Source: Angiostrongylus vasorum (taxonomy: Eukaryota > Nematoda > Chromadorea > Rhabditida > Metastrongylidae). Taken from it: a DNA stretch of 64,000 bases. How positions within the stretch are numbered: position 1 is the first letter of the stretch; the number at the start of each line of letters is the position of its first letter. The position numbers and the translations under genes are program-made. Where the stretch lies: the NCBI GenBank assembly GCA_018806985.1, contig JADANN010000409.1:1364001-1428000 (forward strand). Direction: 5' to 3'. The notes beneath the pieces were generated by a model, which saw only the letters and a list, made by a program, of their open reading frames with translations, had not been told where the DNA came from and searched no databases. Of the stretch, positions 1 through 23,364 are shown piece after piece.

Positions 1-499
1 GTATCACCGTAATCGTGCAAAAGTATCTCCTAAAATGTTATTTTGGTGTTTCTTAAGCGTCTTCAATTCTGTTTAAAATCTAAAGTTTAGAAAACATCTA
101 AATGAAATCTGAAATTTTTTCATCGCGAGCGCGGCATCTGAGAACATCAACGATACCTTCTAGTAGGACACCATCATACCTTGCTGTGCGAAATCCTATT
201 TGCTGAATGTCTTTGTTTTGTGTTTTATTAGCATTGACGGAAGAGAAAGCGGAAAAATATGTTTTGTGCTCTCTAGAAAGTTATACTTTTATCCCTGTAG
301 AATAAGAAAAGTTACACCTTGTTGACAAACATTTATGGATTCTTGTGGTTCTCACTAGGCTTGCTATTAGCTGAGATGTGATTGCTTAGAACTGAAAAAC
401 CCAATTTATTTTGAGCACTCGTGAATCATATGCGACTCATGTCGTCCCCAATGTTTCTTAAGTTTGTTTGCTGCCACTCTGTCTTTTTTATTATAACAA

Positions 500-655
500 T
501 TCTCATATAACCACAATGATGCTGAGATATTTGCAAAACGCGAACTCCAGGCCAGATCAAACTATGATTAGCCTTACCGGGTGCTCGTGTGCTACCCACC
601 GCACGACGCAGGCTCTCGTTCTGTTTTTCTGTCACTCAGTTCTCATATACATAAT
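500..655 (-). mobile_element. SINE-2 copy
   Basis: In reverse: GTGGGTAGCACACGAG, AGTTTGATCTGG (B box) and GCAAATATCTCAGCATCATT then GTGGTTATATGAG. Upstream of kgb-1. Confidence 0.6.
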
Positions 656-760
656 TGTTTTTATCTGTTGAACCGTCGTACCAGTATGTTGATTGTGCTA
701 CTTCACACGTTTGTTTCCGTTCTCGTATCTCTCTCTTTGCTTCCCTATTTGAGTTATATG

Positions 761-768
761 ATGTTTAG
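761..768 (+). promoter_or_regulatory. Probable trans-splice acceptor of the kgb-1-like gene
   Basis: ATGTTTAG ends directly before the ATG at 769, with no coding sequence recognisable upstream. In nematodes an AG acceptor abutting the start codon commonly receives a spliced leader. An upstream cis exon cannot be excluded. Confidence 0.45.
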
Positions 769-11244
<10,476 letters not shown>

Positions 11245-11965
11245 TGGATTAGTTATAGGACCGGATTCGTCACTCCTAGAGAAGCGCTACGCCTCCTTTG
11301 GAGCCCAACACAATTATAAAGACAGAAATTCATATAGTAGTTGAATTTATGTTAGATAGTGATTCTCTCCATTTCTCCTCTTGGTATAAAGGAAGAGAAG
11401 TTAGTTGCTACGTGCAAAGAAACTGGTTGTCATAGTAGATAGAGAATGTGTACAATTGTCACGAATTCCATCATCTGTCGGGTTACTGATCGAACCGGGT
11501 TTTTTAAGTGTTTTCTTTTAGAGCAGAGCTCCTCTTAAGCTCGAGTTCATACTCATCGTCACATTGTCAGTGCTAGTCTTTTCTTCAGAATGTTCACTAA
11601 TACCTTGTAATGTTTGTGATAATCCTTCACTGTCGATATGTTTCAGTTCGTTAGATACGCACTTTGTTGTTGTTGTTGAATGTTGTACGATTATTTAATA
11701 TTTAAAAAATCCTCTAATGTTAGGAGTATGTGATGAATTCTTCCCGGAAATTGAAAAAAAGCAGCCAGAAACCGATATGATCTTTATTTTCTTCTTCGAT
11801 CAATAGTACGTCCAAAGAAGTAGAGTGACGCAAGTCAAGACTATTGTGTGAGTATGAGGATATTTGAACATATGGGAGGGGGTTTTGAAATCCGAGAAAC
11901 GCTACTTTACAATCTCTCAAGTTCAGATCACTCTGGAACTTGTGAAATCACCGTCTAATCATTAA

Positions 11966-12238
11966 ATAAAAAAGGGATAAAATTATCGGCGTTGATCCCT
12001 TAGGGATGCGCCGTGCATTCCTCATTAAGCATCGTTTAGAGGTGACTGAATGCATATCTAGCCTTTACAATAACTCAGGGGTGGCCCAGCGACCTATCGA
12101 GCCAGTACTGCTATCCTCCAAGACAAGTCTAGTTGCAATTTGTTGACTCCGGAGGATGAAAGGCTTGGTGAGCCATGGGCGCTGGGATCGATCGCATTGG
12201 GTGTGTCGCGATGCATATTGACCACCACTTAATTAGGC
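11966..12238 (-). mobile_element. SINE-1 copy at the edge of duplication A
   Basis: Body and 3' end are well kept (TATCGGCGTTGATCCCTTAG). The head is replaced by unrelated sequence after the B box region. Same structure as 21944-22218. Confidence 0.75.
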
Positions 12239-12844
12239 TGTGTTGTTGGCGAGAAGCATTCGATAAAGGTAATTGTTTTTTCCCTGATAAGGAGATAGAA
12301 GGTATAGAATGGCAAGACATAATTTCATGAGAGTCAATGAAGTAAGTAAGCGAAGGTTTGCACATAAGGGCGAACGTAACCAATATTAAGTGATTAAATC
12401 TATGATGATAATGGTCCCATTGTTCATCTCATCTGTCGAGTGATGGCTTATCCGTGCTTACTTTCGTAAAGCGCTCTCGCATCGCATTTTTCATGAGCTA
12501 CGACAGAGATGGACCTAACATTGTATTACACTATCAGAACCTCTTAGAAAATGTGTTGCGAGTGTTTCATCTAATATGGATTTCTCTGAGATCGTGAGAA
12601 AGTCGTTGTACTTGATTCCGAGTTGTACAACACAGGTAGTTCCACCCGTGGCACAAACAAAATAATTACGTGGTTTTTATTTTTTTTTATAACCATAAGA
12701 GCTACATCAGATGGACACTGACTAACAGTACATTCATTGGTCTGTAGAAGGTCTCGAGGGAGGTACCCGTAAAAAATGAATAAAACCAATGTAAAGCGTT
12801 AGTTGAAAGATGGTAAAAAATAGCACTGTGGAGTAAAATATAGG

Positions 12845-13035
12845 GGATAGTGTGATACAACCATAATGGTGCTGAGGTATTTGCAAAGTCCTTACCGCAG
12901 GTGTGTGCGGTAGGGAACAGAACGCGCTATTACCCTTACTTGCGGTTCAGAGTTTTGCAAATATCTCATCATCATTGTGGTTGTATCATATATAATATCC
13001 TGCCGTGGGAAATTGAAAAGGCAGTAAATAAAAGT
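12845..13035. mobile_element. SINE-2 inverted pair in duplication A
   Basis: GATACAACCATAATGGTGCT (about 12852) and its near-complement at about 12970-12990 flank about 100 bp. The right half runs into the GCAGTAAATAAAAG tail. Same as 21150-21335. Confidence 0.7.
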
Positions 13036-13407
13036 TAACACTATAAGGATAGTGAAAGATTGACGTGAAAAGGGATTATAACTCCAAATTTCCACTAGGA
13101 CACACAGTACATCATTGCTTGTCAGATTCTCTGCGAACAAGGAATGGGTGAAATTTCTAAAGATTTGTGGTCTAGGATTCACAGCAAGGAACAATTTTTC
13201 ATCTATAAATCCTTATAAATACAATCGAGTGACTAATAATCCGGTATCTATACGCCGATCTCCTCTACGTGATTCTTTTTCCACAACTGTTATGCGTTGT
13301 CTACATGAAGAGCAGTAACACCTACGGATCGCTGGCTGGCTATGCAGGTGAACTAGTAGAGCTGCACTACTTGTTCACGCTTATTTTAATCGCCATTCCA
13401 TACATAA

Positions 13408-13665
13408 AGGATAAAGCATAAAGCTCTCGGCGTTGATCAATGCCTTGGGGGTGCGCTATTCATTCGACTTCATTAAGAATCGTTTAGAGGTGATTGAACG
13501 CATACCTGCGCTTTACAATGGCTCGCAGTGGCCTACCGATGTATAGAGCCAGTGCGCTGTCCTCCCAGACAAGTCTGCTACCAATTTGTCAACCCCCGAA
13601 GGGATGGAAGGGTTGGTGAGCCACGGGCACGGGAATCAATCCCATATCTGTTGCATGACACTGAC
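13408..13665 (-). mobile_element. SINE-1 copy at the inner edge of duplication A
   Basis: Tail AAAGGATAAAGCATAAAGCT from 13408, body to the B box region (GGGATTGATTCCCGTGCCC in reverse). The A box end is missing. Confidence 0.75.
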
Positions 13666-13679
13666 TTTTTACGTCACAT

Positions 13680-13842
13680 TGACTCGCGACCTACCGATGT
13701 ATCGAGCCACTGCCGCTATTCTCGCAGACAAGTCTGATACTAATTTGCCGAACTCGGAGGAATGGAAGGCCTGGCGGGCCTACGGCAATGGATCGGTCCC
13801 ATGTGAATTGCAGGGTACCACTAACCACTACAAAACACGCGC
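13680..13842 (-). mobile_element. SINE-1 copy, 3'-truncated
   Basis: Head and middle only: GCGTGTTTTGTAGTGG and TCAGACTTGTCTGCGAGAAT in reverse. Adjacent to the previous copy. Confidence 0.65.
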
Positions 13843-13894
13843 TATAACTAGTCGATATTTTCTTAAATGAGTAATCTAACACGAGATTCTTACA

Positions 13895-14055
13895 TAATCT
13901 TCTATTCGGCTAACGTTTCGACGCTTTGGCTTTCTTCATAGCCGCAATGATTCGAGTCGATGGTGCAACATGTGTTAATTTTTGCAGTGTGGGTCTTCGA
14001 TGTCGCACAGAGTTCAATCCAGTGATGTACCGCTCGAATGCAGTAAGCTCACTCC
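13895..14055 (-). mobile_element. Probable Penelope-like element tail fragment
   Basis: The reverse strand contains GAAGAAAGCCAAAGCGTCG followed by AAACGTTAGCCGA. This matches the GAAGGCGAAATCGCCGAAACG signature that ends the element at 34975-35790. Short and diverged. Confidence 0.45.
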
Positions 14056-14149
14056 AGCAGCACTATTTTGTACTGGACAGCTAATGATCAATAGCCATTC
14101 TCATCTATGCATTGGCAGCGCTGTGTACTGCAGTAGTCTGTGTCATTAT

Positions 14150-14330
14150 TAGTTAACGCATAGCGTAGCGATATTTTGCGATATTTTGGTATATTTTAAT
14201 AGTTAGTGCGATAACTGCTGACTGCCGACTATCGACCAGGAAGAACGCGGCTCTGAAGAAGGCGAACGAGCCGAGTCGTTTGCCGATTAAAAGTTTTTGT
14301 AACTATCTCAAGTTAGCTTCATCGTTCATG
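14150..14330 (+). mobile_element. Probable Penelope-like element tail fragment
   Basis: GGCTCTGAAGAAGGCGAACG (about 14251-14270), then GAGCCGAGTCGTTTGCCGA, resembles the same tail signature. It faces the opposite way to its neighbour at 13895-14055. Confidence 0.4.
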
Positions 14331-14734
14331 CAAATATTCCAGACTCTTCTAATAAAGGTCTAATTGTCCGTAGCAGTAGTAGAGTACTTCCACTGCAAAA
14401 CTCATCGGAGAGCGAGCTACACAACATTCTTGATGGATAAGGGGTTCTTGGTCAACCAAAATACAGAATCTACTGAAAAACATACATCAGCTGACATTAT
14501 GTCGTTTTTCAGAAGTAAATTCTCAACCTTATATAGCCACATACCTAAGTATTTAATCATTGACTTCTCAAAAATTCGGAGTGCGTGAATCCAAATATCT
14601 ATGGTTATTTTATTTCGACTCGATGCTTTTAGTAATAGAGCACTTAACTGACCGAACCCTTGTCAGCCACCACTTCCACTATAGATCACCGTCGCAAAGC
14701 AACAAGAAGATATAAAGATGTTCTGGCTGTTGAA

Positions 14735-15022
14735 AACTTGTGGCGCAGTGGTCGGAGGCGCCTTACAACACACACGTGGAATTGATCCCTGCGCCCATGG
14801 CCACGAAGCCTTTCATACCTCCGGGTTCGGCAAATTGATACCAGACTTTTCTGAGAAGGATAGCAGCACTGGCTCAATACATCGGTAGGCCACCGCGAGT
14901 CATGACAAAGGCCACATATGCATTCAGTCACGTCCAACGATGCCTATTGAAGTCGATTGGATGGCGCATCCCTCAGGGATTGATCGGATCAACGCCGACA
15001 GCTTTATTTATTCTTTTTAAAG
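14735..15022 (+). mobile_element. SINE-1 copy, well kept
   Basis: CTTGTGGCGCAGTGGTCGGA (A box), TGGAATTGATCCCTGCGCCC (B box), body, then AACGCCGACAGCTTTATTTA tail. Confidence 0.85.
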
Positions 15023-15959
15023 GACTATATGGTTATATAAACATCTAAGTGGATAAGTGAGAGAGGTAGTAGCCCTCAATGGAAGACTTGTGTAGAAATG
15101 AAATAAGTGTGCACTTTGTTATCTTAAAAGTCTAGAGAGTAGTTGCTTTTTCTGCAACTACTGAACAGCTGTTTTGTTAGAATAGCTGTGTACATAGAAG
15201 ACAAACTGATGATAACGTCTCACCATTGCATGGAGGCAATTTTTGAATGAATTAGCCAATAAGACTAGGTCTTTTCGCTATTCCCTCACTGGGAAAATTT
15301 GTTGGCGATGTAAGCGTCATGTCTGATATAGAGAACTCTATTAGTCAAGTCGGGAAAACCTCCATTGTTCACACACGTGGCAAATGAACACTGAGATTCA
15401 ACAAACATCTGTACTTAATGCGTGGGAGTTGAGCCATTTCTTTACAAACAACACTTGTTCACTTAATCGACGTACAAATAGCTCGTTAAAATTTTTGTCT
15501 GTTCTCCGGAGACTCCTTTATGATTTGAAGATGCTATCTGAGCGTTTTTGTGAAAAGCTGGAGTTTACGAAGAAGTCTACTTTCAGCTACCTAAACAGCT
15601 TTTTCAAGAATAGTACCACTTTACATCATTCCTCTTTCTCTTCTTGGGCTAGGATACGGTAACGAATTGTTCGATCAATGCCGAGGTTAATGGGAAGTTG
15701 GTCGTGGGAAGTACTATTTTCTATTTATGGGAGGGATGATCGATTTTGATGAAATCGTGCGATTATGCCAACACTTGTCTGGCGCTGATTTTCCTCTTAT
15801 TGAGAGACGAATTCCCATCGGAAAAAAAGTGACCGGAGTTTCATACAGACTTTGCCTTTTATAAGTTTAGTGTGATGTTTCAAATTTTTCTTCCTTATTT
15901 TCAATTTTGCTGAAGCTTTTAAGCCGGCGATGAACTATATTTAACCACAATTTTTAACT

Positions 15960-16175
15960 TATACTGCCTACTCTTTTTATTCGCGGGGTGTATTGCGAAA
16001 TATAACTTCAGTGATGCTGAGATATTTGCAAGACTCCGGACCGCATGGTGTGGTGGTGATCTCGTTAGCCCACGAAAAGGGTAACAGCGTGTTCGTTCCC
16101 CCATCGCAAACATCTGTGGTCCGGTGTTCTGCAAATATCTCAGCACTATTGTGGGTGTATTCCTGAAATAACTTT
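15960..16175. mobile_element. SINE-2 inverted pair
   Basis: GTGATGCTGAGATATTTGCA (about 16012) and TGCAAATATCTCAGCACTAT (about 16131) face each other around CGGACCGCATGG / CTGTGGTCCGG. Confidence 0.68.
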
Positions 16176-17279
16176 TTGTTCCTATAATAGCGTATCTCTC
16201 GCATGTTAACTATGCTTAATGCTGGCCACATTTATTCTTGCCTTCCGTGCTTTATATCACTTTTACATAAACACTCTGCATACGCCATTGTACCGATTCC
16301 ACATGTAATTTCTGTAAAAGCTTTTATGCAAGCTATCCCAAAGCTTTCACACGAATTTTTTGTATGGGGGTTTTGTGTCGCTTTTCAGAAGAACTTTATA
16401 GACCTCACGAAGCTTCTGTGGTAGTAGCTCTATCAGACTGTAGCGGTTGAGAAAATTTAAGAACCTTCTCTGATCACTGTCTCTAGTTGCATTCGTCAAA
16501 GCCCCACCCATTAAAAAAATATAAGGAGTACTGGTAGTTATCGAGTTAGTGCTCCAGTTTCTTCTGCATTCCGGTGGCTCGGTCCACCAATGTCCCAGCT
16601 CCAGTGTCTAATTGTTCTGCCCAGCTTCTTTCATGCGTTCACTCATCCTTATCTAAATTTCGCCCGCACCCGTCCGCTCAACTAGCCATAGTCAGATTGT
16701 GTATATTGTGTTGTTGTCATTGCTATAAACTGTTATAACCAAAACCTGAGACTGTTCTCCGTTCATCAAGTTGACGAGCAGTGCCTTGCTTAAATCATTT
16801 TATGCCAATCTAGCAGTATATATCTGTTAAACAACCTGTCAAAAAAGCGATTTTACTGAGCACTTTGAAGGATTTCTCATGCTAACCTAATATAGGTTGT
16901 CTTTTTTTGAACATTATGCTTACTACTGTAATTTTTGTCATTGAGCACATGCAACGCTGTGGTTAGAGGTGCCACTCAATACAGACATGATCAGCGGGTC
17001 GATGGGGTGGAGGGATGATCCACGCTCGTTATTAGGGATCGAATTCTCTGCAAGAATAACTTCGATAGTCTTTCGTGAAAAAAATCTAGGAGGGACTAAA
17101 AGCCTGCTTACGTTATGTAAGTGCTCTTTTTTTGAAAGGCAATGCTAATGGTTTATTATTAGATTTTTTTTCTGATTCATATCAGCGTTTAAAACACAGC
17201 TTTCTTAGGCATAAAAACAATAATAGCTTGACGGTAGCTGACATTCCAAAACAATTACGGAACGTTTGGAATTCTCTAC

Positions 17280-17640
17280 TCGTCTCGTTGTGGTTGATTT
17301 CGCATAATACCCTACCGTGAAAATTGTAGCAGGCAGTAAATAAAAAGTAAACAACGTGATTTCGACTGCAATGCCTATTTGGACTCCCCCAGATTAATCG
17401 CGTTGATGTGTGATTGCTGATGGCACTGGTGCATAGAAAACTAGCTGAGGGAAACGCAGAGCAAGGACCCCCGTGGCACAGGGTGTAATGCGCGAGTCCC
17501 CGGAAAGGGAAATCGTGGTTCGATCTGGCTCTTGGTACCAATTTTGCGACTATCTCAGCATCGGTGTGGTTGATTTCGCATCATACCATGCTGGGAAAAC
17601 TGTAGTAGGCAGTAAATAAAAGTAAACATTCTCTACTCGT
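17280..17640 (+). mobile_element. Two SINE-2 units in tandem, the first a 3' fragment
   Basis: A 3' fragment (GTTGATTTCGCATAATACCC to GCAGTAAATAAAAAG, 17293-17350) is followed by a full unit. The full unit has CCGTGGCACAGGGTG (A box, about 17471), GTGGTTCGATCTGGC (B box, about 17516) and a GCAGTAAATAAAAG tail (about 17610). Confidence 0.72.
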
Positions 17641-18231
17641 ACTTTATTCTCTATCCACATCAATCATAAAAAGAACAACAAGACCAAAGATCTTTAGTGT
17701 TCTGCAGATCAACTCAGTATGACTATAACGCTCCCTAAACGAGAGAGCACACGAATTACGCTTCATTCACTTTTTCTAATGTCTAAGAATCTTTGTAGGG
17801 AACGACAAAAGATTCGGTCATAATAGAACTCTGCGAATAAGTTAATCGTCAAAAACCGGAAACTAGCTTCTTCTTCAAAATCGGGACCTAGTGCGAATTT
17901 GTTGATAAGTAGTTTTGATCGGAGTAGTAAGGGTGTAGAAACGACGTTTCAGAGATGCCTGTGCTGTTAACGTGGCCACCGTTTGCCGTCTGGAATAGAT
18001 GCTAATTCTGATTCAACTGAAAAGGTTCATATACCTTTATAACACTGCACCAGACAAATAATATGACAAAGAAAGAACTGCTTTACCTACTGAGATTTCT
18101 GAGTTCTAGTCAATGAGAAAATTTCAAAGGGCATGCTACTCCGACAACGATTTTCTAGTAGTGGAGACTTTTAAAGAGCCCACATTTCCAAGCAGTTCAA
18201 CCTCAGCAACTCAGCGAATTTTCATTTCTAC

Positions 18232-18612
18232 AAAATATTTGGATACTTTAATGGCCCGTCCTCAGTGTTTGTGCGGGTCTGGCACAATCTCCACTTTTTC
18301 GGAGTTTTGCTGGTCTAGCCAATGTATCTGGAGCCCCGAGAAAGCCAGGCCAGTCTGCCCCACGTCATCACCACCACAGGCAGTCGCAGGTTGTGGATCA
18401 GAGGGAGATTTGTTGCCGTGCGATTAGTTTGGTACCAGGACGGTGACGGATCCTGGTATTGGCTTACTCTTAGTTGGGATTCCTGATGGAAAGCCGAACT
18501 CGTTCTCAGCTTGGGAGACTCAGCCAGGGGTATGAATCCCACCGCTGTACTTCGCAGCCCACCACCCAGAAACACCTCCCAGTCACGATGAGGCGGTAAA
18601 CCTTTGGGAGGA
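18232..18612 (-). mobile_element. SINE-3 copy (RTE-ended)
   Basis: Reverse orientation; the 3' end (GGATACTTTAATGGCCCGTC at 18240) precedes CTCCACTTTTTCGGAGTTTT. The far end is GATGAGGCGGTAAACC. Confidence 0.72.
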
Positions 18613-19732
18613 TTTATACAAAATGGCAATGTCAGTTATCACATTCTTCACCACTTCTTCTTATACCTGGAAGGTAGTGGGAACTGCACTCTACACATTC
18701 TCAGTAGAACTGTTCAATATGAAAAACAGTTCTATATTTCCACCAACGAACTAAATCTTTGCCAGAGTAGGTGAGCTATCTGAGGCTACCATGGCCAAAG
18801 AACAGTAAAAAATCAAGTGTCTCCTATAAAAAGTGAGCTGCACTTCGGTACTCTCAATGCTGACTGTGTTGTAAACCACCAAAGAAGAAATTGTACTCCG
18901 ATAGCACAACATCTAATTTCAAGTTTGCATACATCGATAGATTAGTGAACATGAATTCTTCTACCAGAGAATTCTCCTTCAGGCTCTTAAATGTCACCAT
19001 TTCAGATCATTACTGTGGACGTTAGTAACCACATAAAATTTTTGATTCTCTTTTCAAATAATAATGAAGTCTAATTTAGAGTCCTGCTTAAAATCCACGT
19101 TTAATCTGGTAGGTTCACCTTATTCATTGCTAAAGTCTCACTGCTGACGTTGAATGATACATCAGATGGTAGAGGGATCCGCTCTGACGGAACCATGACA
19201 CAGCCGAGGACATCTAACTCTGCCGACAATTGCCCAGATGTGAACAAATATTCGCTGAGTCGTGAAACCTAAAATTAATTGCACTAATTCATAAGGGAGA
19301 AAATCTTTGAGTATAATAGTCCACGCTCCGAATTTGCTATACATCCAATAGTACTCCCTTGACATGTTTTTTCCTTGAATCTATGAACCCCACATCGGAG
19401 TGTGCCACCTCAAGACGGCAAACGAGTGTTCATTGTTGTCTATGTACCATTCAAAGAAGTTGCGAAGGAATAAATAAAAATTTGGTAAATCAACATTCAA
19501 TCTCTTAGAGGTGAAGGCGACGTCCAACATCGGAATTGAAATTCAGCTACATTAAAAGGTGATTGTCTACAGTTGTTATAGCCACAGTACAAAATTCCTG
19601 TCAACAAAACTTATTAAGATGTGAGTTAATCAACATAAAAAATCCTTACCGTTAATATCGAAAGGTCTATTCACAATTCGTTTGGATTTGAATCAACTAC
19701 AAGATTACTTTCAACGCATGCAATAATTTCGA

Positions 19733-20022
19733 CAGTGTAGTGCAGCCGTTAGGGATACGCTGTAAAACACGTGTGATCTTTTGGTTGAACTACGCGCCTC
19801 GGAATAATCATGTTCTTTCCGTGACTGGAAGAAAATTGATACACCACGGAGTACACCAGCACTGGCTCGATTCATCGGTAGGCCAGCCTAAGTACTAGTC
19901 ACTGTATACTTCAAATATGCACGCAGTCACCTTTACGACCTATAATGGAATGGAATGAAATGCATGGCGCATCGCTCAAGAACTGATCAACTGCGAAAGC
20001 CGTATCTTTCTTTTACTGGCAT
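19733..20022 (+). mobile_element. SINE-1 copy, diverged
   Basis: GTGTAGTGCAGCCGTTAGGG head, GCACTGGCTCGATTCATCGG middle, ATGCATGGCGCATC near the 3' end. Confidence 0.6.
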
Positions 20023-20491
20023 TAAGCAGAAATAGGATATTTTTTATGTTAATCTTGTATCAGCTCAAATCCGATAGAACCACGGGAGGATCAATATACA
20101 GCTTCGAAGTGTTTAAATATTGAAAAGAACTTCAGAGGATATTTGATATAACTGCACTTACTCCTATTATACAGAATAATGACGACAACATTGAGACTGT
20201 CTTGAACGGGAAGTACTGTATACCGTCCTCAAACATTGGATAATGTGCAAGAGCTGGCAAGCCAAGCAACGGTTCACCACCTGATAATCGCAGAAGAAGA
20301 CCCACTGAAAGTACTCATGAGTAGTGTTTTTAAGAAAACTAGTTCTTCACAATATTTTTACAATGATGTTTATGTTAATATTCTAATGCTTAGTGGGTTT
20401 TGAAGAATTTCAAAGAGGCGATGAAAAAAGCAGAGAGGGAGAAAGAAAGATATGAAAACAAGGAAAAATTAGGGAGTATGTATGGAATGAG

Positions 20492-20780
20492 TGGGCGCGT
20501 GTGGCGCAGTGGTTTGGAGGTGCCACTACGACACACACGTGAAATCGATCTCCGCGCCCATGGCCCACCAAGCTTTTCATCCCTCCGGGGTCGGCAAATT
20601 GGTACCAGACTTGTCTGAGAGGATAGCAGCACTGGCTCGATACATCGGTGGGCCACCGCGAGTAATTGTAAAAAGCCAGATATGCATTCAGTCACCTCCA
20701 ACGATAGCTAGTGAAGTCGAATGCATGACGCATCCCTCAGGGGATTGATCAACGCCGAGAGCTTTATGCTTTATCCTTTA
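20492..20780 (+). mobile_element. SINE-1 copy at the inner edge of duplication B
   Basis: Complete: GGGCGCGTGTGGCGCAGTGG (A box), GAAATCGATCTCCGCGCCC (B box), CCAGACTTGTCTGAGAGGAT, and the TTTATGCTTTATCCTTTATG tail that continues into the duplicated core. Confidence 0.85.
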
Positions 20781-21149
20781 TGTATGGAATGGCGATTAAA
20801 ATAAGCGTGTGCAGCTCTATTAGTTCACCTGCATAGCCAGCCAGCGATCCGTAGGGTGTTACTGCTCTTCATGTAGACAACGCATAACAGTTGTGGAAAA
20901 AGAATCACGTAGACGAGATCGGCGCATAGATACCGGAAAATTAGTCACTCGATTGTATTTATAAGGATTTATAGATGAAAAATTGTTCCTTGTTGTGAAT
21001 CCTAGACCACAAATCTTTAGAAATTTCACCCATTCCTTGTTCGCAGAGAATCTGACAAGCAATGATGTACTGTGTGTCCTAGTGGAAATTTGGAGTTATA
21101 ATCCCTTTTCACGTCAATCTTTCACTATCCTTATAGTGTTAACTTTTAT

Positions 21150-21335
21150 TTACTGCCTTTTCAATTTCCCACGGCAGGATATTATATATGATACAACCAC
21201 AATGATGCTGAGATATTTGCAAAACTCTGAACCGCAAGTAAGGGTAATAGCGCGTTCGTTCCCTACCGCACACACCTGCGGTAAGGACTTTTGCAAATAC
21301 CTCAGCACCATTATGGTTGTATCACACTATCCCTA
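21150..21335. mobile_element. SINE-2 inverted pair in duplication B
   Basis: Starts with the reversed tail TTTATTTACTGCC. GATACAACCACAATGATGCT (about 21190) faces AGCACCATTATGGTTGTATC (about 21303). Confidence 0.7.
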
Positions 21336-21943
21336 TATTTTACTCCCACAGTGCTATTTTTTTACCATCTTTCAACTAACGCTTTACATTGGTTTTATTC
21401 ATTTTTACGGGTACCTCTTCGAGACCTTCTACAGACCAATGAATGTACTGTTAGTCAGTGTCCATCTGATGTAGCTCTTATGGTTATAAAAAAAAATGAA
21501 AACCACGTAAATATTTTGTTTGTGCCACGGGTGGAACTACCTGTGTTGTACAACTCGGAATCAAGTACAACGACTTTCTCACGATCTCAGAGAAATCCAT
21601 ATTAGATGAAACACTCGCAACACATTTTCTAAGAGGTTCTGATAGTGTAATACAATGTTAGGGTCCATCTCTGTCGTAGCTCATGAAAAATGCGATGCGA
21701 GAGCGCTTTACGAAAGTAAGCACGGATAAGCCATCACTCGACAGATGAGATGAACAATGGGACCATTATCATCATAGATTTAATCACTTAATATTGGTTA
21801 CGTTCGCCCTTATGTGCAAACCTTCGCTTACTTACTTCATTGACTTCATGAAATTATGTCTTGCCATTCTATACCTTCTATCTCCTTATCAGGGAAAAAA
21901 ACATTTACCTTTATCGAATGCTTCTCGCCAACAACACAGCCTA

Positions 21944-22218
21944 ATTAAGTGGTGGTCAATATGCATCGCGACACACCCAATGCGATCGATCCCAGCGCCC
22001 ATGGCTCACCAAGCCTTTCATCCCTCCGGAGTCAACAAATTGCAACTAGACTTGTCTTGGAGGATAGCAGTACTGGCTCGATAGGTCGCTAGGCCACCCT
22101 GAGTTATTGTAAAGGCTAGATATGCATTCAATCACCTCCAAACGATGCTTAATGAAGTCGAATGCATGGCGTCTCTCTCAAGGATTGATCAACGCCGAGA
22201 GTTTTATCCTTTTTTTAT
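21944..22218 (+). mobile_element. SINE-1 copy at the outer edge of duplication B
   Basis: Mirror of 11966-12238, with a TTTTATCCTTTTTTTATCC tail. Confidence 0.75.
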
Positions 22219-22446
22219 CCAATATGCATTAAAAAAGACTTTGACAAACTCGCCAGTAATAAGTTTTTCTAAAGATTTTATGCACGACTTTACTGCAAGG
22301 ATAAGAATAACACAGAAACAGAAATATTGAACGGGACAATATGGTCAAACTACCGCAGATTAAACAGTCCGTCTTAATGGAAGACTCTCGACAGCTCACC
22401 TACTTCATGTAAATTTTCATTTTCAGGGAGAAAAATCATCGTCAGG

Positions 22447-22815
22447 GGCGGATAGCGCAGTGATAGTGATGTCGATCATCACGAGCACGGTGCTACTTCG
22501 ACCCCGTCACCCTAGCTCACTAAGACTCGCATCAGTTCGTGGTCGAAAAATCGGCACGATTTGTGTGGAAAATGTTCACTCTCTGCTTTCTAACTGGCAA
22601 AGTTCTCTCCTATCTATTTCAGGACTCCAACGAGAATCGACTCGACCAGCGTCTAATGACCATCGTGACGAAAGAAAATGCTCGAGCAGCAGCGGAACCC
22701 ACACCAAAAAGTGGGATGACGTTCGTGGATGGTTTACGCGAGAAAACTAATCGAATGCAACAGGTGGTGGAATCCACACAGCAGATGTGAAAGAGGGGCC
22801 GTGGAAACAAATAAT
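22447..22815 (+). mobile_element. SINE-4 copy
   Basis: GGCGGATAGCGCAGTGATAG (A box), CGGTGCTACTTCGACCCCG (B box); 3' part GAATGCAACAGGTGGTGGAA and TCCACACAGCAGATGTGAAA. Confidence 0.7.
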
Positions 22816-23364
22816 ACCAAGTCATTATCGATAGACGTAGGAATCTCTAAAGGGTACAGCCCATGCAGAGATCTTTAACATCCCTGTCAACAAGAACTAT
22901 ATTCTAAGGCACCACTAGATCTTTCTGCATGAGTCCAGATACCCGCCCACTTAGTGCGAAGATTCACTTCAACCGCAAAATAGAAAGGAAATCTAGTCAC
23001 CATGCAAAAAAGAACGAAAGAAGCCGCATAGAACGAGCCTATTCTCAGTGAAGCCTTATTTAATTATGACTGATGGGAAAGCGAGCATCCGATGAAAGAC
23101 CACCGGATCTTGGCGAAAGGCACCGTTGAAAGAGTATTGAGCAAACTGTTCTTAATCTAAGCTGAATTACTGAAAGTTTTTCAAGCAAGATTGAAGCGTT
23201 TTTTAAAAAAAGGAAACAATTTAGGAATAGATCGTGCTACCATGTATAGAACGGAATCTTACTAATGCCATTTGCAGAAAAAACATTACGGGAAAGTAAC
23301 ACATTGTAGGGTGACGGTGGAAACACCGATAGATTAAAAAAATTTGTTGAGAGAAAGGAAAACT

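Larger units (their letters stand above)
11966..13430. repeat. Inverted segmental duplication, copy A
   Basis: This stretch is the reverse complement of 20755-22218 with only a few mismatches per hundred bases. It starts in the tail of one SINE-1 (11966-12238) and ends in the tail of another (from 13408). The 1.17-kb core between them holds an inverted SINE-2 pair (about 12845-13035) and unrecognised sequence. Frames such as MLVRFSANKEWVKFLKICGL occur in both copies, but nothing suggests a gene. Confidence 0.88.
20755..22218. repeat. Inverted segmental duplication, copy B
   Basis: The mirror copy of 11966-13430, about 7.3 kb away. It starts in the tail of SINE-1 20492-20780 and ends in the tail of SINE-1 21944-22218. 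Similarity between the copies stops within SINE-1 on the kgb-1 distal side. Confidence 0.88.

Noticed and set aside
20983..21474. 163-codon open frame, + strand
   Set aside because: It runs across a SINE-2 inverted pair and duplicated core; the mirror copy at 12892-13194 is broken, and no domain is visible.
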